The notes under the pieces were generated by a model. It did no database searches. It had not been told where the DNA came from and saw nothing but the letters and a program-made list of their open reading frames with translations. A DNA stretch of 64,000 bases from Stutzerimonas stutzeri. GTDB lineage: Bacteria > Pseudomonadota > Gammaproteobacteria > Pseudomonadales > Pseudomonadaceae. The translations under genes and the position numbers were made by a program. The stretch spans positions 1 to 64,000 of the forward strand of contig NZ_JAMOIE010000003.1 in the NCBI RefSeq assembly GCF_024448935.1, given 5' to 3'. Positions 55,523 to 64,000 of the stretch are shown here, piece by piece (positions within the stretch are counted from its first letter, which is position 1; each line of letters opens with the position of its first letter).

Positions 55523-56776
55523 ATGAAACCCCTTATTCGCTGGGTGCCCCATCACGTGGCCGCCTTGATCATGGGCGCGCTCTCGTTTCCCGGGCTCGTG
55601 TCAGCGCTGACGTTGGAACAGGCCTTGAGCCTGGCCGAGCAGCAGGCACCTTCGTTGGCCGCGCAAACTGCCAACCTCCACGCTGCTCGTAGTGCTGCGA
55701 TTCCGGCAGGCGAGCTCCCCGATCCGAAGCTCAGGCTTGGGCTGCAAAGCGTGCCCATCGAAGGCGACACACGCTGGCGGCTCGATGAAGAGGCCATGAC
55801 CATGCAAATGGTCGGCGTCATGCAAGAGGTACCGAATCGGGCGAAACGGCGCGCCCGGATCGAGGCTGCGCAGGCAGGTGTCGCGCTTGCAGGCGTGCAA
55901 CAGTCCATGGAACGTCTCAGCCTTCGTCAAGCGACCGCCGAGGCCTGGATCGCCAGCTTTGCGGTCGAGCAGAAGCTGAGTCTTTTCAAACAGTTCTACG
56001 GCGAGAACAAGCTGTTTTTCCAGGCTGTTCAGGCGCGCATTGCCGGCGGGCGCGGCCAGACCGCCGACAGCGTGCTTCCCAGGCAGGAGGCCGCCTTGCT
56101 GGCAGACCAGGAAGATGAGCTGGTGCGCAACCAGGCGGTTGCACGGGCCGAATTACGCCGCTGGATAGGCGAGCCGGCTGACCAGCCGCTGACAGGCGTC
56201 TGGCCGCAGTGGCCTGCCGACGCTGTTCACTATCAGCACAACCTCGACCGCCACCCGGCACTGCTGGCATTCGGTCCGATGACGCGCGAGGCCGAGGCAA
56301 ACGTCAGCCAGGCCATCGCCGAAAAAACACCGGACTGGAGTTGGGGGGTCGATTACCTGCGTCGGGGCCGGGAGTACGGCGACATGGTGAACCTCAGCGT
56401 CAGCTTCGACCTGCCGTTGTTCACCGGCTCGCGGCAGGACCCGAAAATCGCAGCCGAGCGGGCACGGCTCGCGCAGATCGAGGCTCAGCGCCAGGCGACG
56501 TTACGTATGCATGACCAGGAGCTGACCGCCAACCTGGCCGAATATCAGCGCTTGTCTCGGGTCCTGACGCGCCTCGAACAAACCCTGCTGCCGCTCGCAG
56601 AACAGAAGCTCGACCTGGCCATGGCCGACTACCGCGCCGGGAAAGGCGAATTGATCGCTGTGATCGATGCGCGCCGTCAGCTCGTCGAAACCCGTCTGCG
56701 TCGCATCGACACGTCTCGTGATCTTTCGCTGAGCAACGCCCGCCTGCATTTCGCCTTTGGAGATACCCAACCATGA
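55523..56776 (+). CDS. outer-membrane efflux protein (TolC/CusC family)
   Basis: A 417-residue outer-membrane factor with a signal peptide (cleavage near VSA-LTLEQ), LEQALSLAEQQAPSLAAQTA at the start and two long helical hairpin repeats typical of TolC-like channels. It would export metal from CusA/CusB across the outer membrane. No lipobox is evident, unlike E. coli CusC. Start supported by AGGA. It overlaps cusB by four bases. Confidence 0.85.
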   Translation: MKPLIRWVPHHVAALIMGALSFPGLVSALTLEQALSLAEQQAPSLAAQTANLHAARSAAIPAGELPDPKLRLGLQSVPIEGDTRWRLDEEAMTMQMVGVMQEVPNRAKRRARIEAAQAGVALAGVQQSMERLSLRQATAEAWIASFAVEQKLSLFKQFYGENKLFFQAVQARIAGGRGQTADSVLPRQEAALLADQEDELVRNQAVARAELRRWIGEPADQPLTGVWPQWPADAVHYQHNLDRHPALLAFGPMTREAEANVSQAIAEKTPDWSWGVDYLRRGREYGDMVNLSVSFDLPLFTGSRQDPKIAAERARLAQIEAQRQATLRMHDQELTANLAEYQRLSRVLTRLEQTLLPLAEQKLDLAMADYRAGKGELIAVIDARRQLVETRLRRIDTSRDLSLSNARLHFAFGDTQP

Positions 56777-58215
56777 GCTTTCACCCACAACAGCTGGCGC
56801 TCGTACTCAGCGTGATGATCGCTGCGACCGCAGCGGCCATGCCCACCGCAGCCTTGGCACAAGCAACTGAAGACGAGGGCAGGACAGTGCTCTATTGGTA
56901 CGACCCGATGGTCCCGCAGCAGAAATTCGACAAACCGGGCAAGTCACCCTTCATGGACATGGAACTCGTCCCGCGTTATGCCGATGAAGGCAGCGACGGG
57001 GCATCGATGCAGATCGACCCGAGCGTGACTCAGAATCTCGGCATCCGTCTGGCGACGGCTGTGCGTGAGTCGATCAGTCAGTCGCTTGAAGCCACCGGAG
57101 CATTGATGTTTGACGAGCGCGACGTGGCGCTGGTGCAGGCGCGCGCTGGAGGCTTCGTCGAGCGCGTTTACGATCGTGCGCCCGAGGACGTGATCGATGA
57201 GGGGGCGCCGCTGGCCGATCTGCTCATACCGGAATGGGCCGCGGCACAGGAAGAGTACCTGGCGCTCCGGGACGTCGGTGAACCCCAGCTGTTGGCCGCG
57301 GCGCGGCAGCGGTTACGTCTCGCCGGCATGCCGGCAGACGTCATAGCGCAACTGCAACGGAGCGGCAAGCCACGCACGGTCTGGACCGTCACCAGCCCGA
57401 TCGGTGGGGTGTTGAACAGTCTCGATGTTCGCGAGGGCATGACAGTACCTGCCGGCGCATCGCTTGCACGCATCAATGGACTGAGCAAGGTTTGGCTGGA
57501 GGTGGCGGTGCCTGAGGCCCAGGTCGGTCATCTGGCACAAGGGCAGAAGGTAACCGCGCGCTTGCCGGCCTTTGCCGGCGAATCCCTGGACGGGACGATT
57601 CAGGCCGTGCTGCCGCAGGCCAACCTGGATAGCCGTACGGTGCGTGTCCGGGTCGAGCTACCTAACCCACAACAGCGACTGCGCCCCGGCATGACGGCGC
57701 AAGTGACCTTGAATCGCGACGTCGAGCAGGCTTTGGTCATTCCTTCCGAAGCGGTCATTCGGACCGGCCGCCGGGCATTGGTCATGCTGGCAGAGGATGA
57801 AGGCCGTTACCGTCCCGTCGAGGTGCGTATCGGTCGGGAATTCGATGACAGGACCGAGATACTTGAAGGGCTCGAAGCCGGCCAGAAGGTCGTCGCGTCC
57901 GGGCAGTTCCTGCTCGATTCCGAGGCGAGTCTGCGCGGACTGACCGCGCACAGCCTGGAACAGCCTAAGTCCTCCTTCGAGTCTGCTTTGCACGAGGCGG
58001 AAGGCACGATTGTGGGGCTGGAAGACGGCATGGTTGGGATGTCGCATGGGCCGTTCAAGACCTTGAACATGCCTGGGATGACCATGGCCTTTCCGGTTGC
58101 CGATCCATCGCTTGCCTCAGGCTTGCAGTCGGGCGACCGTGTCCGCGTTGGCGTGCGTGAAACTGACGAGGGCCTGATCATCGAGCGCATCGTGAAGCTC
58201 GGGGGCCAGCCATGA
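56773..58215 (+). CDS. cusB: Cus-type membrane fusion protein with C-terminal CusF domain
   Basis: A 480-residue periplasmic adaptor: signal peptide, heavy-metal-binding segment ([29 protein letters not shown]), HlyD-type hairpin and barrel domains ([40 protein letters not shown]) and a fused CusF-like domain (about 400-478; [20 protein letters not shown]). In that domain the His and two Met ligands keep CusF spacing but Met replaces the capping Trp. Similar fusion is known in SilB-type adaptors. Four-base overlaps on both sides. Confidence 0.88.
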   Translation: MSFHPQQLALVLSVMIAATAAAMPTAALAQATEDEGRTVLYWYDPMVPQQKFDKPGKSPFMDMELVPRYADEGSDGASMQIDPSVTQNLGIRLATAVRESISQSLEATGALMFDERDVALVQARAGGFVERVYDRAPEDVIDEGAPLADLLIPEWAAAQEEYLALRDVGEPQLLAAARQRLRLAGMPADVIAQLQRSGKPRTVWTVTSPIGGVLNSLDVREGMTVPAGASLARINGLSKVWLEVAVPEAQVGHLAQGQKVTARLPAFAGESLDGTIQAVLPQANLDSRTVRVRVELPNPQQRLRPGMTAQVTLNRDVEQALVIPSEAVIRTGRRALVMLAEDEGRYRPVEVRIGREFDDRTEILEGLEAGQKVVASGQFLLDSEASLRGLTAHSLEQPKSSFESALHEAEGTIVGLEDGMVGMSHGPFKTLNMPGMTMAFPVADPSLASGLQSGDRVRVGVRETDEGLIIERIVKLGGQP

Positions 58216-61200
58216 TCGCAGCCATGATTCGCTGGTCGGTCGGCAACCGATTTTTGGTTCTGCTGGCCACTGTTTTCGCGGTGGCCTGGGGCGTCTGGTC
58301 GGTCAAGAACACAGCGGTCGATGCCTTGCCTGACCTTTCCGATGTCCAGGTCATCATCCGCACCCCATACCCGGGCCAGGCGCCTCAGATCGTCGAAAAC
58401 CAGGTCACCTATCCACTGACCACAACGATGTTGTCGGTGCCAGGCGCGAAGACGGTGCGCGGCTACTCGTTCTTTGGCGACAGCTACGTGTACGTCCTGT
58501 TCGAGGACGGCACGGATCTCTACTGGGCCCGCTCGCGGGTACTGGAATACCTGAGTCAGGTGCAAAGCCGGCTGCCTGCCGCGGCCAAGCCCGCCCTGGG
58601 CCCAGATGCCACGGGTGTCGGCTGGATCTACCAATATGCGCTGGTGGATCGCACGGGCAGGCATGACCTCTCGCAGCTGCGCTCGCTGCAGGACTGGTTC
58701 CTGCGCTATGAGCTCAAGACACTGCCCAACGTGGCGGAAGTCGCATCCATCGGCGGGATGGTCAAGCAGTACCAGGTGGTACTCGACCCGGTACGCATGG
58801 CCAGCCGGGGCGTGACACAGCAGCAGGTCGCAACGGCCATCGACGAGGCGAACCGTGAAACCGGCGGGAGTGTCCTGGAGCTGGCAGAAACCGAGTTCAT
58901 GGTTCGTGCGACCGGCTATTTGCAAACGCTGAGCGATTTTCGAGCCATTCCGCTGCGTCTCGATGGTGGCGTGCCGGTGACACTCGGAGACGTTGCGCAC
59001 GTTCAGCTCGGCCCGGAAATGCGCCGCGGCATTGCCGAGCTTGATGGCGAGGGGGAAGTGGCCGGTGGCGTGGTCATTCTGCGCAGCGGCAAAAACGCTC
59101 GGGAAACCATCGCCGCAGTCCAGACCAAGCTCGACGAACTCAAAGCGAGCTTGCCTCAGGGTGTTGAAATCGTCACGACCTACGACCGCAGCAAACTGAT
59201 CGACAGCGCTGTTGAAAACCTCACCCACAAGCTCATCGAGGAATTCATCGTCGTTGCACTGGTTTGCGCATTGTTCCTATGGCATTTGCGCTCGTCTTTG
59301 GTGGCAATCGTTTCGTTGCCGATCGGCATCCTGATCGCCTTCGTGATCATGCAGCGGCAGGGTATCAACGCCAACATCATGTCCCTGGGCGGCATCGCCA
59401 TTGCCATCGGAGCGATGGTCGACGCAGCTATCGTCATGATCGAAAACGCTCACAAGCACATCGAGGCGTGGCACAAGCGTTACCCAGACTCCACCCTTAA
59501 AGGCCAGGAGCACTGGAAGGTGATCACCGAGGCGGCCGTCGAGGTCGGACCGGCCCTGTTCTTCAGCCTGCTGATCATCACCCTGTCGTTCATTCCAGTG
59601 TTCACCCTTGAGGCGCAGGAAGGCCGGCTGTTCGGTCCGCTGGCGTTCACCAAAACCTACGCAATGGCGGCCGCCGCCGGGTTGTCCGTCACGCTGATTC
59701 CGGTCCTCATGGGCTACTGGATACGGGGCAAAATCCCGGATGAACACCGCAACCCACTCAACCGGGGCCTCATCCGGATCTACAAGCCTGCCTTGGACGC
59801 GGTGCTGCGTTGGCCCAAGACAACCTTGCTGGTGGCGGTTCTGGTGTTTCTGACGGGCTTGTGGCCTGCCAGTCGACTCGGTGGTGAGTTCTTGCCACCG
59901 CTGGACGAAGGTGACCTGCTCTATATGCCCACTGCACTACCGGGCCTCTCGGCGCAGAAGGCGTCCGGGCTGTTACAGCAGACCGACCGGCTGATCAAAA
60001 CGGTTCCAGAGGTTGCCCGCGTGTTTGGCAAGGCCGGCCGAGCCGATACCGCGACGGATCCGGCACCGCTGACGATGTTCGAGACCACCATCCAGTTCAA
60101 GCCAAAGGATCAATGGCGCCCAGGAATGACACCCGAAAAACTGGTGGAGGAGCTGGACCGCACGGTGCAAGTGCCTGGATTGGCCAACCTCTGGATCCCA
60201 CCCATTCGCAACCGCATCGACATGCTGGCGACCGGTATCAAAAGCCCGATCGGGGTGAAGGTGTATGGCACCGAGTTGGCGCAGATCGACAACGCCACCC
60301 TGGCCATCGAGAAAATCGCCAAGACCGTGCCCGGTGTCAGCTCGGCGTTGGCCGAGCGACTGACAGGCGGGCGCTATATCGATGTGGACATCGACCGTGT
60401 CGCGGCGGCACGTTACGGCTTGAACATAGCGGATGTGCAATCGATCGTGGCCGGTGCCATCGGAGGCCAGACCATCGGTGAGACCGTCGAAGGGCTTGCG
60501 CGGTATCCGATCAACCTCCGTTACGGTCGAGAATGGCGCGACTCGCTGACGGATCTGCGCGACCTGCCTATCTACACGCCGCAGGGCAGCCAGATCACCC
60601 TGGGCACGGTCGCCGAGATCAAGGTGACCGACGGCCCACCGATGCTCAAAAGCGAAAACGCCAGGCTGTCGGGTTGGGTCTACGTCGACGTTCGTGGCCG
60701 GGACATGGCCGCTGTGGTGAGCGATCTGAGGCAAAGGGTCAGCGAAGGTGTTCAGCTCGAGTCCGGCATGAGCATCAGCTACTCCGGTCAATTCGAGTTC
60801 ATGGAGCGCGCCAACGCCAAGTTGAAACTGGTGGTGCCGGCCACCTTGCTGATCATCTTTGTTCTGCTCTACCTCACGTTTTCCCGCTTCGGCGAGGCGC
60901 TCTTGATCATGGCCACGCTGCCATTTGCCCTGACCGGAGGTGTCTGGTTTCTGTATCTACTGGGCTACAACCTCTCCGTCGCGACCGGTATTGGGTTCAT
61001 CGCGCTCGCCGGGGTTTCCGCTGAGTTCGGCGTCATCATGTTGCTGTACCTGACGAATGCCTGGCGAGACCGCCTCAACGCCGGTGCGCGAGATGAAGCC
61101 GACCTGCTCGGCGCGATTCGCGAGGGCGCCGTACAGCGCGTGCGCCCCAAGGCCATGACAGTGGCAGTCATCATCGCCGGTCTGTTGCCCATCCTTTTGG

Positions 61201-61376
61201 GGGGCGGAACCGGCAGCGAAATCATGAGCCGCATCGCCGCGCCCATGGTCGGCGGGATGATTACCGCGCCCTTGCTTTCCCTGTTCGTGCTGCCGGCGGC
61301 GTACTTGCTGATGCGCCGCCGACAATTGCCGACCATCCCGCACCAATCCATCAACTCCGCTGGAGCACATCCATGA
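58212..61376 (+). CDS. cusA: heavy-metal RND efflux pump (CusA/CzcA family)
   Basis: A 1054-residue inner-membrane proton-driven pump. N-terminal helix [40 protein letters not shown], the transmembrane acidic motif [36 protein letters not shown]-like and C-terminal [20 protein letters not shown]. Adaptor, channel and CusF-type neighbours point to monovalent Cu/Ag instead of Co/Zn/Cd. Overlaps cusB and cusF by four bases each. Confidence 0.92.
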   Translation: MIAAMIRWSVGNRFLVLLATVFAVAWGVWSVKNTAVDALPDLSDVQVIIRTPYPGQAPQIVENQVTYPLTTTMLSVPGAKTVRGYSFFGDSYVYVLFEDGTDLYWARSRVLEYLSQVQSRLPAAAKPALGPDATGVGWIYQYALVDRTGRHDLSQLRSLQDWFLRYELKTLPNVAEVASIGGMVKQYQVVLDPVRMASRGVTQQQVATAIDEANRETGGSVLELAETEFMVRATGYLQTLSDFRAIPLRLDGGVPVTLGDVAHVQLGPEMRRGIAELDGEGEVAGGVVILRSGKNARETIAAVQTKLDELKASLPQGVEIVTTYDRSKLIDSAVENLTHKLIEEFIVVALVCALFLWHLRSSLVAIVSLPIGILIAFVIMQRQGINANIMSLGGIAIAIGAMVDAAIVMIENAHKHIEAWHKRYPDSTLKGQEHWKVITEAAVEVGPALFFSLLIITLSFIPVFTLEAQEGRLFGPLAFTKTYAMAAAAGLSVTLIPVLMGYWIRGKIPDEHRNPLNRGLIRIYKPALDAVLRWPKTTLLVAVLVFLTGLWPASRLGGEFLPPLDEGDLLYMPTALPGLSAQKASGLLQQTDRLIKTVPEVARVFGKAGRADTATDPAPLTMFETTIQFKPKDQWRPGMTPEKLVEELDRTVQVPGLANLWIPPIRNRIDMLATGIKSPIGVKVYGTELAQIDNATLAIEKIAKTVPGVSSALAERLTGGRYIDVDIDRVAAARYGLNIADVQSIVAGAIGGQTIGETVEGLARYPINLRYGREWRDSLTDLRDLPIYTPQGSQITLGTVAEIKVTDGPPMLKSENARLSGWVYVDVRGRDMAAVVSDLRQRVSEGVQLESGMSISYSGQFEFMERANAKLKLVVPATLLIIFVLLYLTFSRFGEALLIMATLPFALTGGVWFLYLLGYNLSVATGIGFIALAGVSAEFGVIMLLYLTNAWRDRLNAGARDEADLLGAIREGAVQRVRPKAMTVAVIIAGLLPILLGGGTGSEIMSRIAAPMVGGMITAPLLSLFVLPAAYLLMRRRQLPTIPHQSINSAGAHP

Positions 61377-61729
61377 ACATCAAGCACATCTGTCTTGCGA
61401 CATTCTTCCTGATACCTGCTGCCCATGCCGCCAACAAGCACCCCATGGACGGCATGTCGATGGATCACAAAGGCACGAACATGCAAACGGACCAGCAGGC
61501 GGCCGGACAGGCCGCTACGGCCACCGGCGTGGTCAAGAAGGTGAACCTGGAAAAGGGCTCGGTCATCATCGCTCACGGCCCGATCGAAGCACTCGGCTGG
61601 CCATCCATGACGATGGGCTTCAAGGCAACGCCGGATCAACTCCGGACCTTGCAACAGGGGGACCAGGTGGAGTTCGACTTTGTTTCGAAAGGGATGAACG
61701 CCATCGTCACCCGAATCGACAAACGCTAA
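61373..61729 (+). CDS. cusF: periplasmic Cu/Ag-binding protein CusF
   Basis: A 118-residue secreted metallochaperone: signal peptide (cleavage near AHA-ANKHP), a Met/His stretch ([15 protein letters not shown]) and the CusF fold with ligands in [18 protein letters not shown]. The His, Trp, Met, Met positions have the same spacing as His36, Trp44, Met47 and Met49 of E. coli CusF. Last gene of the operon. Confidence 0.9.
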   Translation: MNIKHICLATFFLIPAAHAANKHPMDGMSMDHKGTNMQTDQQAAGQAATATGVVKKVNLEKGSVIIAHGPIEALGWPSMTMGFKATPDQLRTLQQGDQVEFDFVSKGMNAIVTRIDKR

Positions 61730-62028
61730 CAGGCGGGGTCATACCCCTCGGCACCGTGGAGCATCGAGGAAGCCCAGATGCACTTCGATTTCGTCTGCTG
61801 TGCGTGCGAAACCGGACGAGCCACAGCGGGGCATAAACATCGCCCGGCATAGTCCTGCGCTTCGCCGGTGATCGTCACGGCATCCTGCGCAAACACTGCG
61901 GCGGCGTAGAAGAGGGCACCGTGATGCGTTCGACAGTCGAGGCAATGACAAAGACCAACCCGCTTCGGGCGGCCCGTCGCCACGATCCGCAGGTTGCCGC
62001 ACAGGCAACCACCGGCGAATCGCTCCAT
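61726..62028 (-). pseudogene. GFA-family (glutathione-dependent formaldehyde-activating-like) gene, broken
   Basis: Frame one gives GGCLCGNLRIVATGRPKRVG and LCHCLDCRTHHGALFYAAAV, the zinc-binding GFA start. Near 61840 the match moves to another frame (FMPRCGSSGFARTADEIEVH, LGFLDAP), which then stops early, so the usual C-terminal 25-30 residues are missing. It converges on cusF with a four-base overlap. Confidence 0.75.
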
Positions 62029-62099
62029 GCTGGCTTGCTCTGCTCAATGGTCGGATCGAACCTGTCCCGACAGCCATAGCTGAAAACAGATGACCGGCT

Positions 62100-62378
62100 C
62101 GTACCAAGGCTGTTTTCCGTTCGCCGAGCTGGCCGCTGTTCATGCTACTGGGCGTGCTTGGCGCGGGGTTGTCCTTCACGCTGTATATCATCGGCCTGCA
62201 CCATACCGCGCCAGCTGTCGCTTCGGTGGTGGCAATGGTTGAGCCGGTGAGTGCGACGCTGTTCGGCGTCGCAGTTCTCGACGAAAGCCTGGCCGGGCTT
62301 CAGATCGTCGGTATGGCGCTGATCCTGATCACGGCTACCGCGCTGGCCTTCTATTCAAGCGCGTCAAGCGCGCGGTGA
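62100..62378 (+). pseudogene. C-terminal fragment of an EamA transporter
   Basis: LLGVLGAGLSFTLYIIGLHH, PAVASVVAMVEPVSATLFGV and VLDESLAGLQIVGMALILIT are the last three helices of a drug/metabolite exporter. No N-terminal seven helices precede it; the upstream sequence is the broken GFA gene. Overlaps the convergent hydrolase by 15 bases. Confidence 0.75.
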
Positions 62379-63188
62379 ACGGTTGATCGATTGCATCCCT
62401 CCTTCCCCTTGCTCCTGGAGAAAGCGGGCAGCCGAGTCGAGCACTGCCTCAGGTCGCTCACGATGGGGAACGTGCTGGCAGGCGTCGAGCGGAAGCTTCT
62501 GCACGCTGCCGCTCCCCAGCGCAGCGACACGGTGAAGATGATCCAGCGAGCCGTATTCGTCTTCCCGACCATGAATGGCCAGTAACGGGCAGGCGAAGCC
62601 CGGGGCGCTTTCCTCGATCGTCCAGTGGGCATAACTGTCCGACAGCCAGGTGTCGATCCAGGCCCAGAGAATCCACTCGGCCTTTGCGCCGTGGTATTTG
62701 CGCAGGCGTTCGACCTGGCCCGGTTCGGCGAATACCGCTTGAGCGGCACGGATGCCTTGCAAGGTTCGATCTTCGACAAAGGCAAGGGCGGCGATGGTGA
62801 TCAGGGCGCGGCAGTGGTCAGGGTGATGGGTGGCGAGGCTGGCGGCCATGATGCCGCCTACGCTGTGGCCGAGCGCGATGAAATGCTCGATGTCCAGCGC
62901 GTGCCGCACCGGTGGAAAGTACCGCTCGGCTTCGTCGCGAATGAAGCTGTTCGACCAGCCCCCCGGATGCGCTGTGGAGCGACCAAAGCCGAGCCGGTCG
63001 TAGGCAATGACGTCGCGCTCGGTGGCTGCAGCTAGGCGCTCGGGAAAGTCGCGCCACAGCTCGACGCAGCCGAGGGAATCGTGCATCAGGACGATGGGTG
63101 TTCTGCGCGAATGACGGCTGCGCCAGCGCCGCGTGAATACGTCGCCGTGCTCGGTGGGCAGAACGCGGTCTTCGGTCGAAAGGGTCAT
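62364..63188 (-). CDS. alpha/beta hydrolase
   Basis: A 274-residue cytoplasmic hydrolase. Nucleophile elbow ALGHSVGGIMAA, Asp in LLAIHGREDEYGS, His in ACQHVPHRERPE; oxyanion region IVLMHDSLGCVELWRDFPER. The family includes esterases and C-C hydrolases; substrate unknown. Upstream in transcription order is an acyl-CoA synthetase whose terminator separates them. Confidence 0.87.
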   Translation of the reverse strand: MTLSTEDRVLPTEHGDVFTRRWRSRHSRRTPIVLMHDSLGCVELWRDFPERLAAATERDVIAYDRLGFGRSTAHPGGWSNSFIRDEAERYFPPVRHALDIEHFIALGHSVGGIMAASLATHHPDHCRALITIAALAFVEDRTLQGIRAAQAVFAEPGQVERLRKYHGAKAEWILWAWIDTWLSDSYAHWTIEESAPGFACPLLAIHGREDEYGSLDHLHRVAALGSGSVQKLPLDACQHVPHRERPEAVLDSAARFLQEQGEGGMQSINRSPRA

Positions 63189-63252
63189 GAGAATCCTTGT
63201 ATCGCCGGCTCGGGTTGGTATCCCTCGGCGCGACAGCCGTCATGCCGGCTGC

Positions 63253-63283
63253 CAAAAAGAAGCGGCCACGCCGGGCCGCCGAA
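63253..63283 (-). terminator. terminator of the acyl-CoA synthetase gene
   Basis: On the minus strand GCGGCC / GGCCGC stem followed by TTCTTTTT. It lies about 70 bases after the synthetase stop. Confidence 0.6.
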
Positions 63284-63353
63284 GGCTTACGCCACGCCGA
63301 CAGCATTGACTGGCGGCAGCCTGACCAGGTTGCAAGGTGCCGACTGTCTGGGT

Positions 63354-64000
63354 TCAGCTCGCCGCTGCTGTTGTGGGTTGCTGCGCTGTCTTTTCCCGGT
63401 CGCGCAGCAGGAATCGCTGAATTTTTCCGCTCGGGGTCTTCGGCAGTTCGCAGACGGACTCGATTTCGCGCGGGTAGGCGTGGGCGGAAAGGCGCTGACG
63501 CACGTGTTGTTGCAGCTCGTCGGCCAATGCCTGGTCGGCCTTGTGGCTCGCATGCAGCACAACGAAAGCCTTCACCAGTTCGGTGCGCTCCGGATCAGGC
63601 TTGCCGATCACGGCTGCCTCGATCACGGCCGGGTGTTCCACCAGGGCGCTTTCCACGTCGAAAGGGCCGACCCGGTAGCCGGATGTGGTGATCACGTCAT
63701 CGGCGCGACCAACGAAGCTGATGCTGCCGTCGTCATTGAGCTCGACGGTGTCGCCGCTCAGGTAGTAATGCCCCACGAAGGCTTTGGTGCGGGTGCCCGC
63801 ATAACCGTTGAACCAGAGCAGGGGAGACTGGTTGCGGTCCAGCGCGAGCATTCCCGGTTTGCCGGGCTCCAGCTCGCGTTGTTGATCATCGATCACCACG
63901 ACGCGGTGCCCGGGCATCGCGTAGCCCGCCGTGCCGATGCGCACGGTATGGCTCAGCGCGTGGTGGTTGCACAGGACCATGCCGAGTTCGGTCTGTCCGT
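63354..64000 (-). CDS. AMP-dependent acyl-CoA synthetase, C-terminal part (cut by window edge)
   Basis: The last about 215 residues of an adenylate-forming enzyme (medium-chain acyl-CoA / ACSM-like type). Visible motifs: GYAMPGHRVVVIDD, the hinge YLSGDTVELNDDGSISFVGR followed by ADDVITTSGYRVGPFDVESA, and the catalytic Lys in LPKTPSGKIQRFLLRDRE. The N-terminal ATP-binding region lies beyond 64000. Confidence 0.88.
   Translation of the reverse strand, partial: GQTELGMVLCNHHALSHTVRIGTAGYAMPGHRVVVIDDQQRELEPGKPGMLALDRNQSPLLWFNGYAGTRTKAFVGHYYLSGDTVELNDDGSISFVGRADDVITTSGYRVGPFDVESALVEHPAVIEAAVIGKPDPERTELVKAFVVLHASHKADQALADELQQHVRQRLSAHAYPREIESVCELPKTPSGKIQRFLLRDREKTAQQPTTAAAS

Noticed and set aside
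1-64000. CRISPR arrays, insertion sequences, prophage or integron
   Set aside because: No regularly spaced repeats, transposase or integrase genes, or phage structural genes were seen; the palindromes are REP-type.

Overview
The window looks like a chromosomal segment of a Pseudomonas/Stutzerimonas (P. stutzeri group) bacterium. This rests on its high G+C, its gene content (MucD, a NosR-family protein, nirBD beside a fused phosphatase/kinase, DNA polymerase II, HPPD, CusCBA-type efflux) and several pseudomonad-type REP palindromes. I see no rRNA, tRNA, CRISPR array, insertion sequence or prophage. Species assignment is an inference.

Layout. 1-9.8 kb: a minus-strand nitrogen-scavenging block, with codB, a tiny PucR-domain gene and codA, preceded by a complete dipeptide ABC transporter (dppABCDF) and an XRE-cupin regulator. 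Both codB and dppA have good sigma-54 promoter matches. 10-16.7 kb: a scarred stretch (M24 peptidase/EamA composite remnant, broken Na+/H+ antiporter, frameshifted calcium-activated-nucleotidase-like gene) between intact MFS, ExoD-like and DUF1615 lipoprotein genes. 16.8-25.1 kb: AraC regulator, LysE exporter, HAD phosphatase, periplasmic protease MucD, a tandem glycine riboswitch in front of a DadA-like FAD dehydrogenase, FKBP and small proteins. 25.3-32.4 kb: an orphan NosR/NirI-type protein, a thiolase with an internal deletion, CheV and DNA polymerase II.

32.4-37.8 kb holds the most striking system: a tightly overlapping minus-strand operon encoding a Gram-negative stressosome (RsbR, RsbS, RsbT), an ATPase+PP2C/SpoIIE fusion in the RsbX position, a soluble histidine kinase and a hybrid kinase with two receivers. 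No sigma-B-type output is present, so the two-component proteins are the probable output. 38-46 kb: an SH3 membrane protein, then a nitrite-assimilation block (PP2C/kinase fusion, NirC/FocA channel, nirD, nirB). A sigma-54 promoter and a leader terminator lie upstream of nirB, the arrangement expected for NtrC plus NasT-type antitermination. 46-52.5 kb: two oxidoreductases, a glycosyltransferase-RmlD fusion and an NAD(P)/SAF-domain protein. 53.6-64 kb: hpd, a Cus-type Cu/Ag efflux operon with four-base overlaps, two broken genes, an alpha/beta hydrolase and the C-terminal part of an acyl-CoA synthetase cut by the window edge.

Two themes recur. Nitrogen acquisition under sigma-54 control appears three times (dpp, cod, nir). 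Gene decay by internal deletion or junction also recurs (HerA scrap, EamA, antiporter, hybrid kinase, thiolase, GFA protein), without visible mobile elements at the joins.
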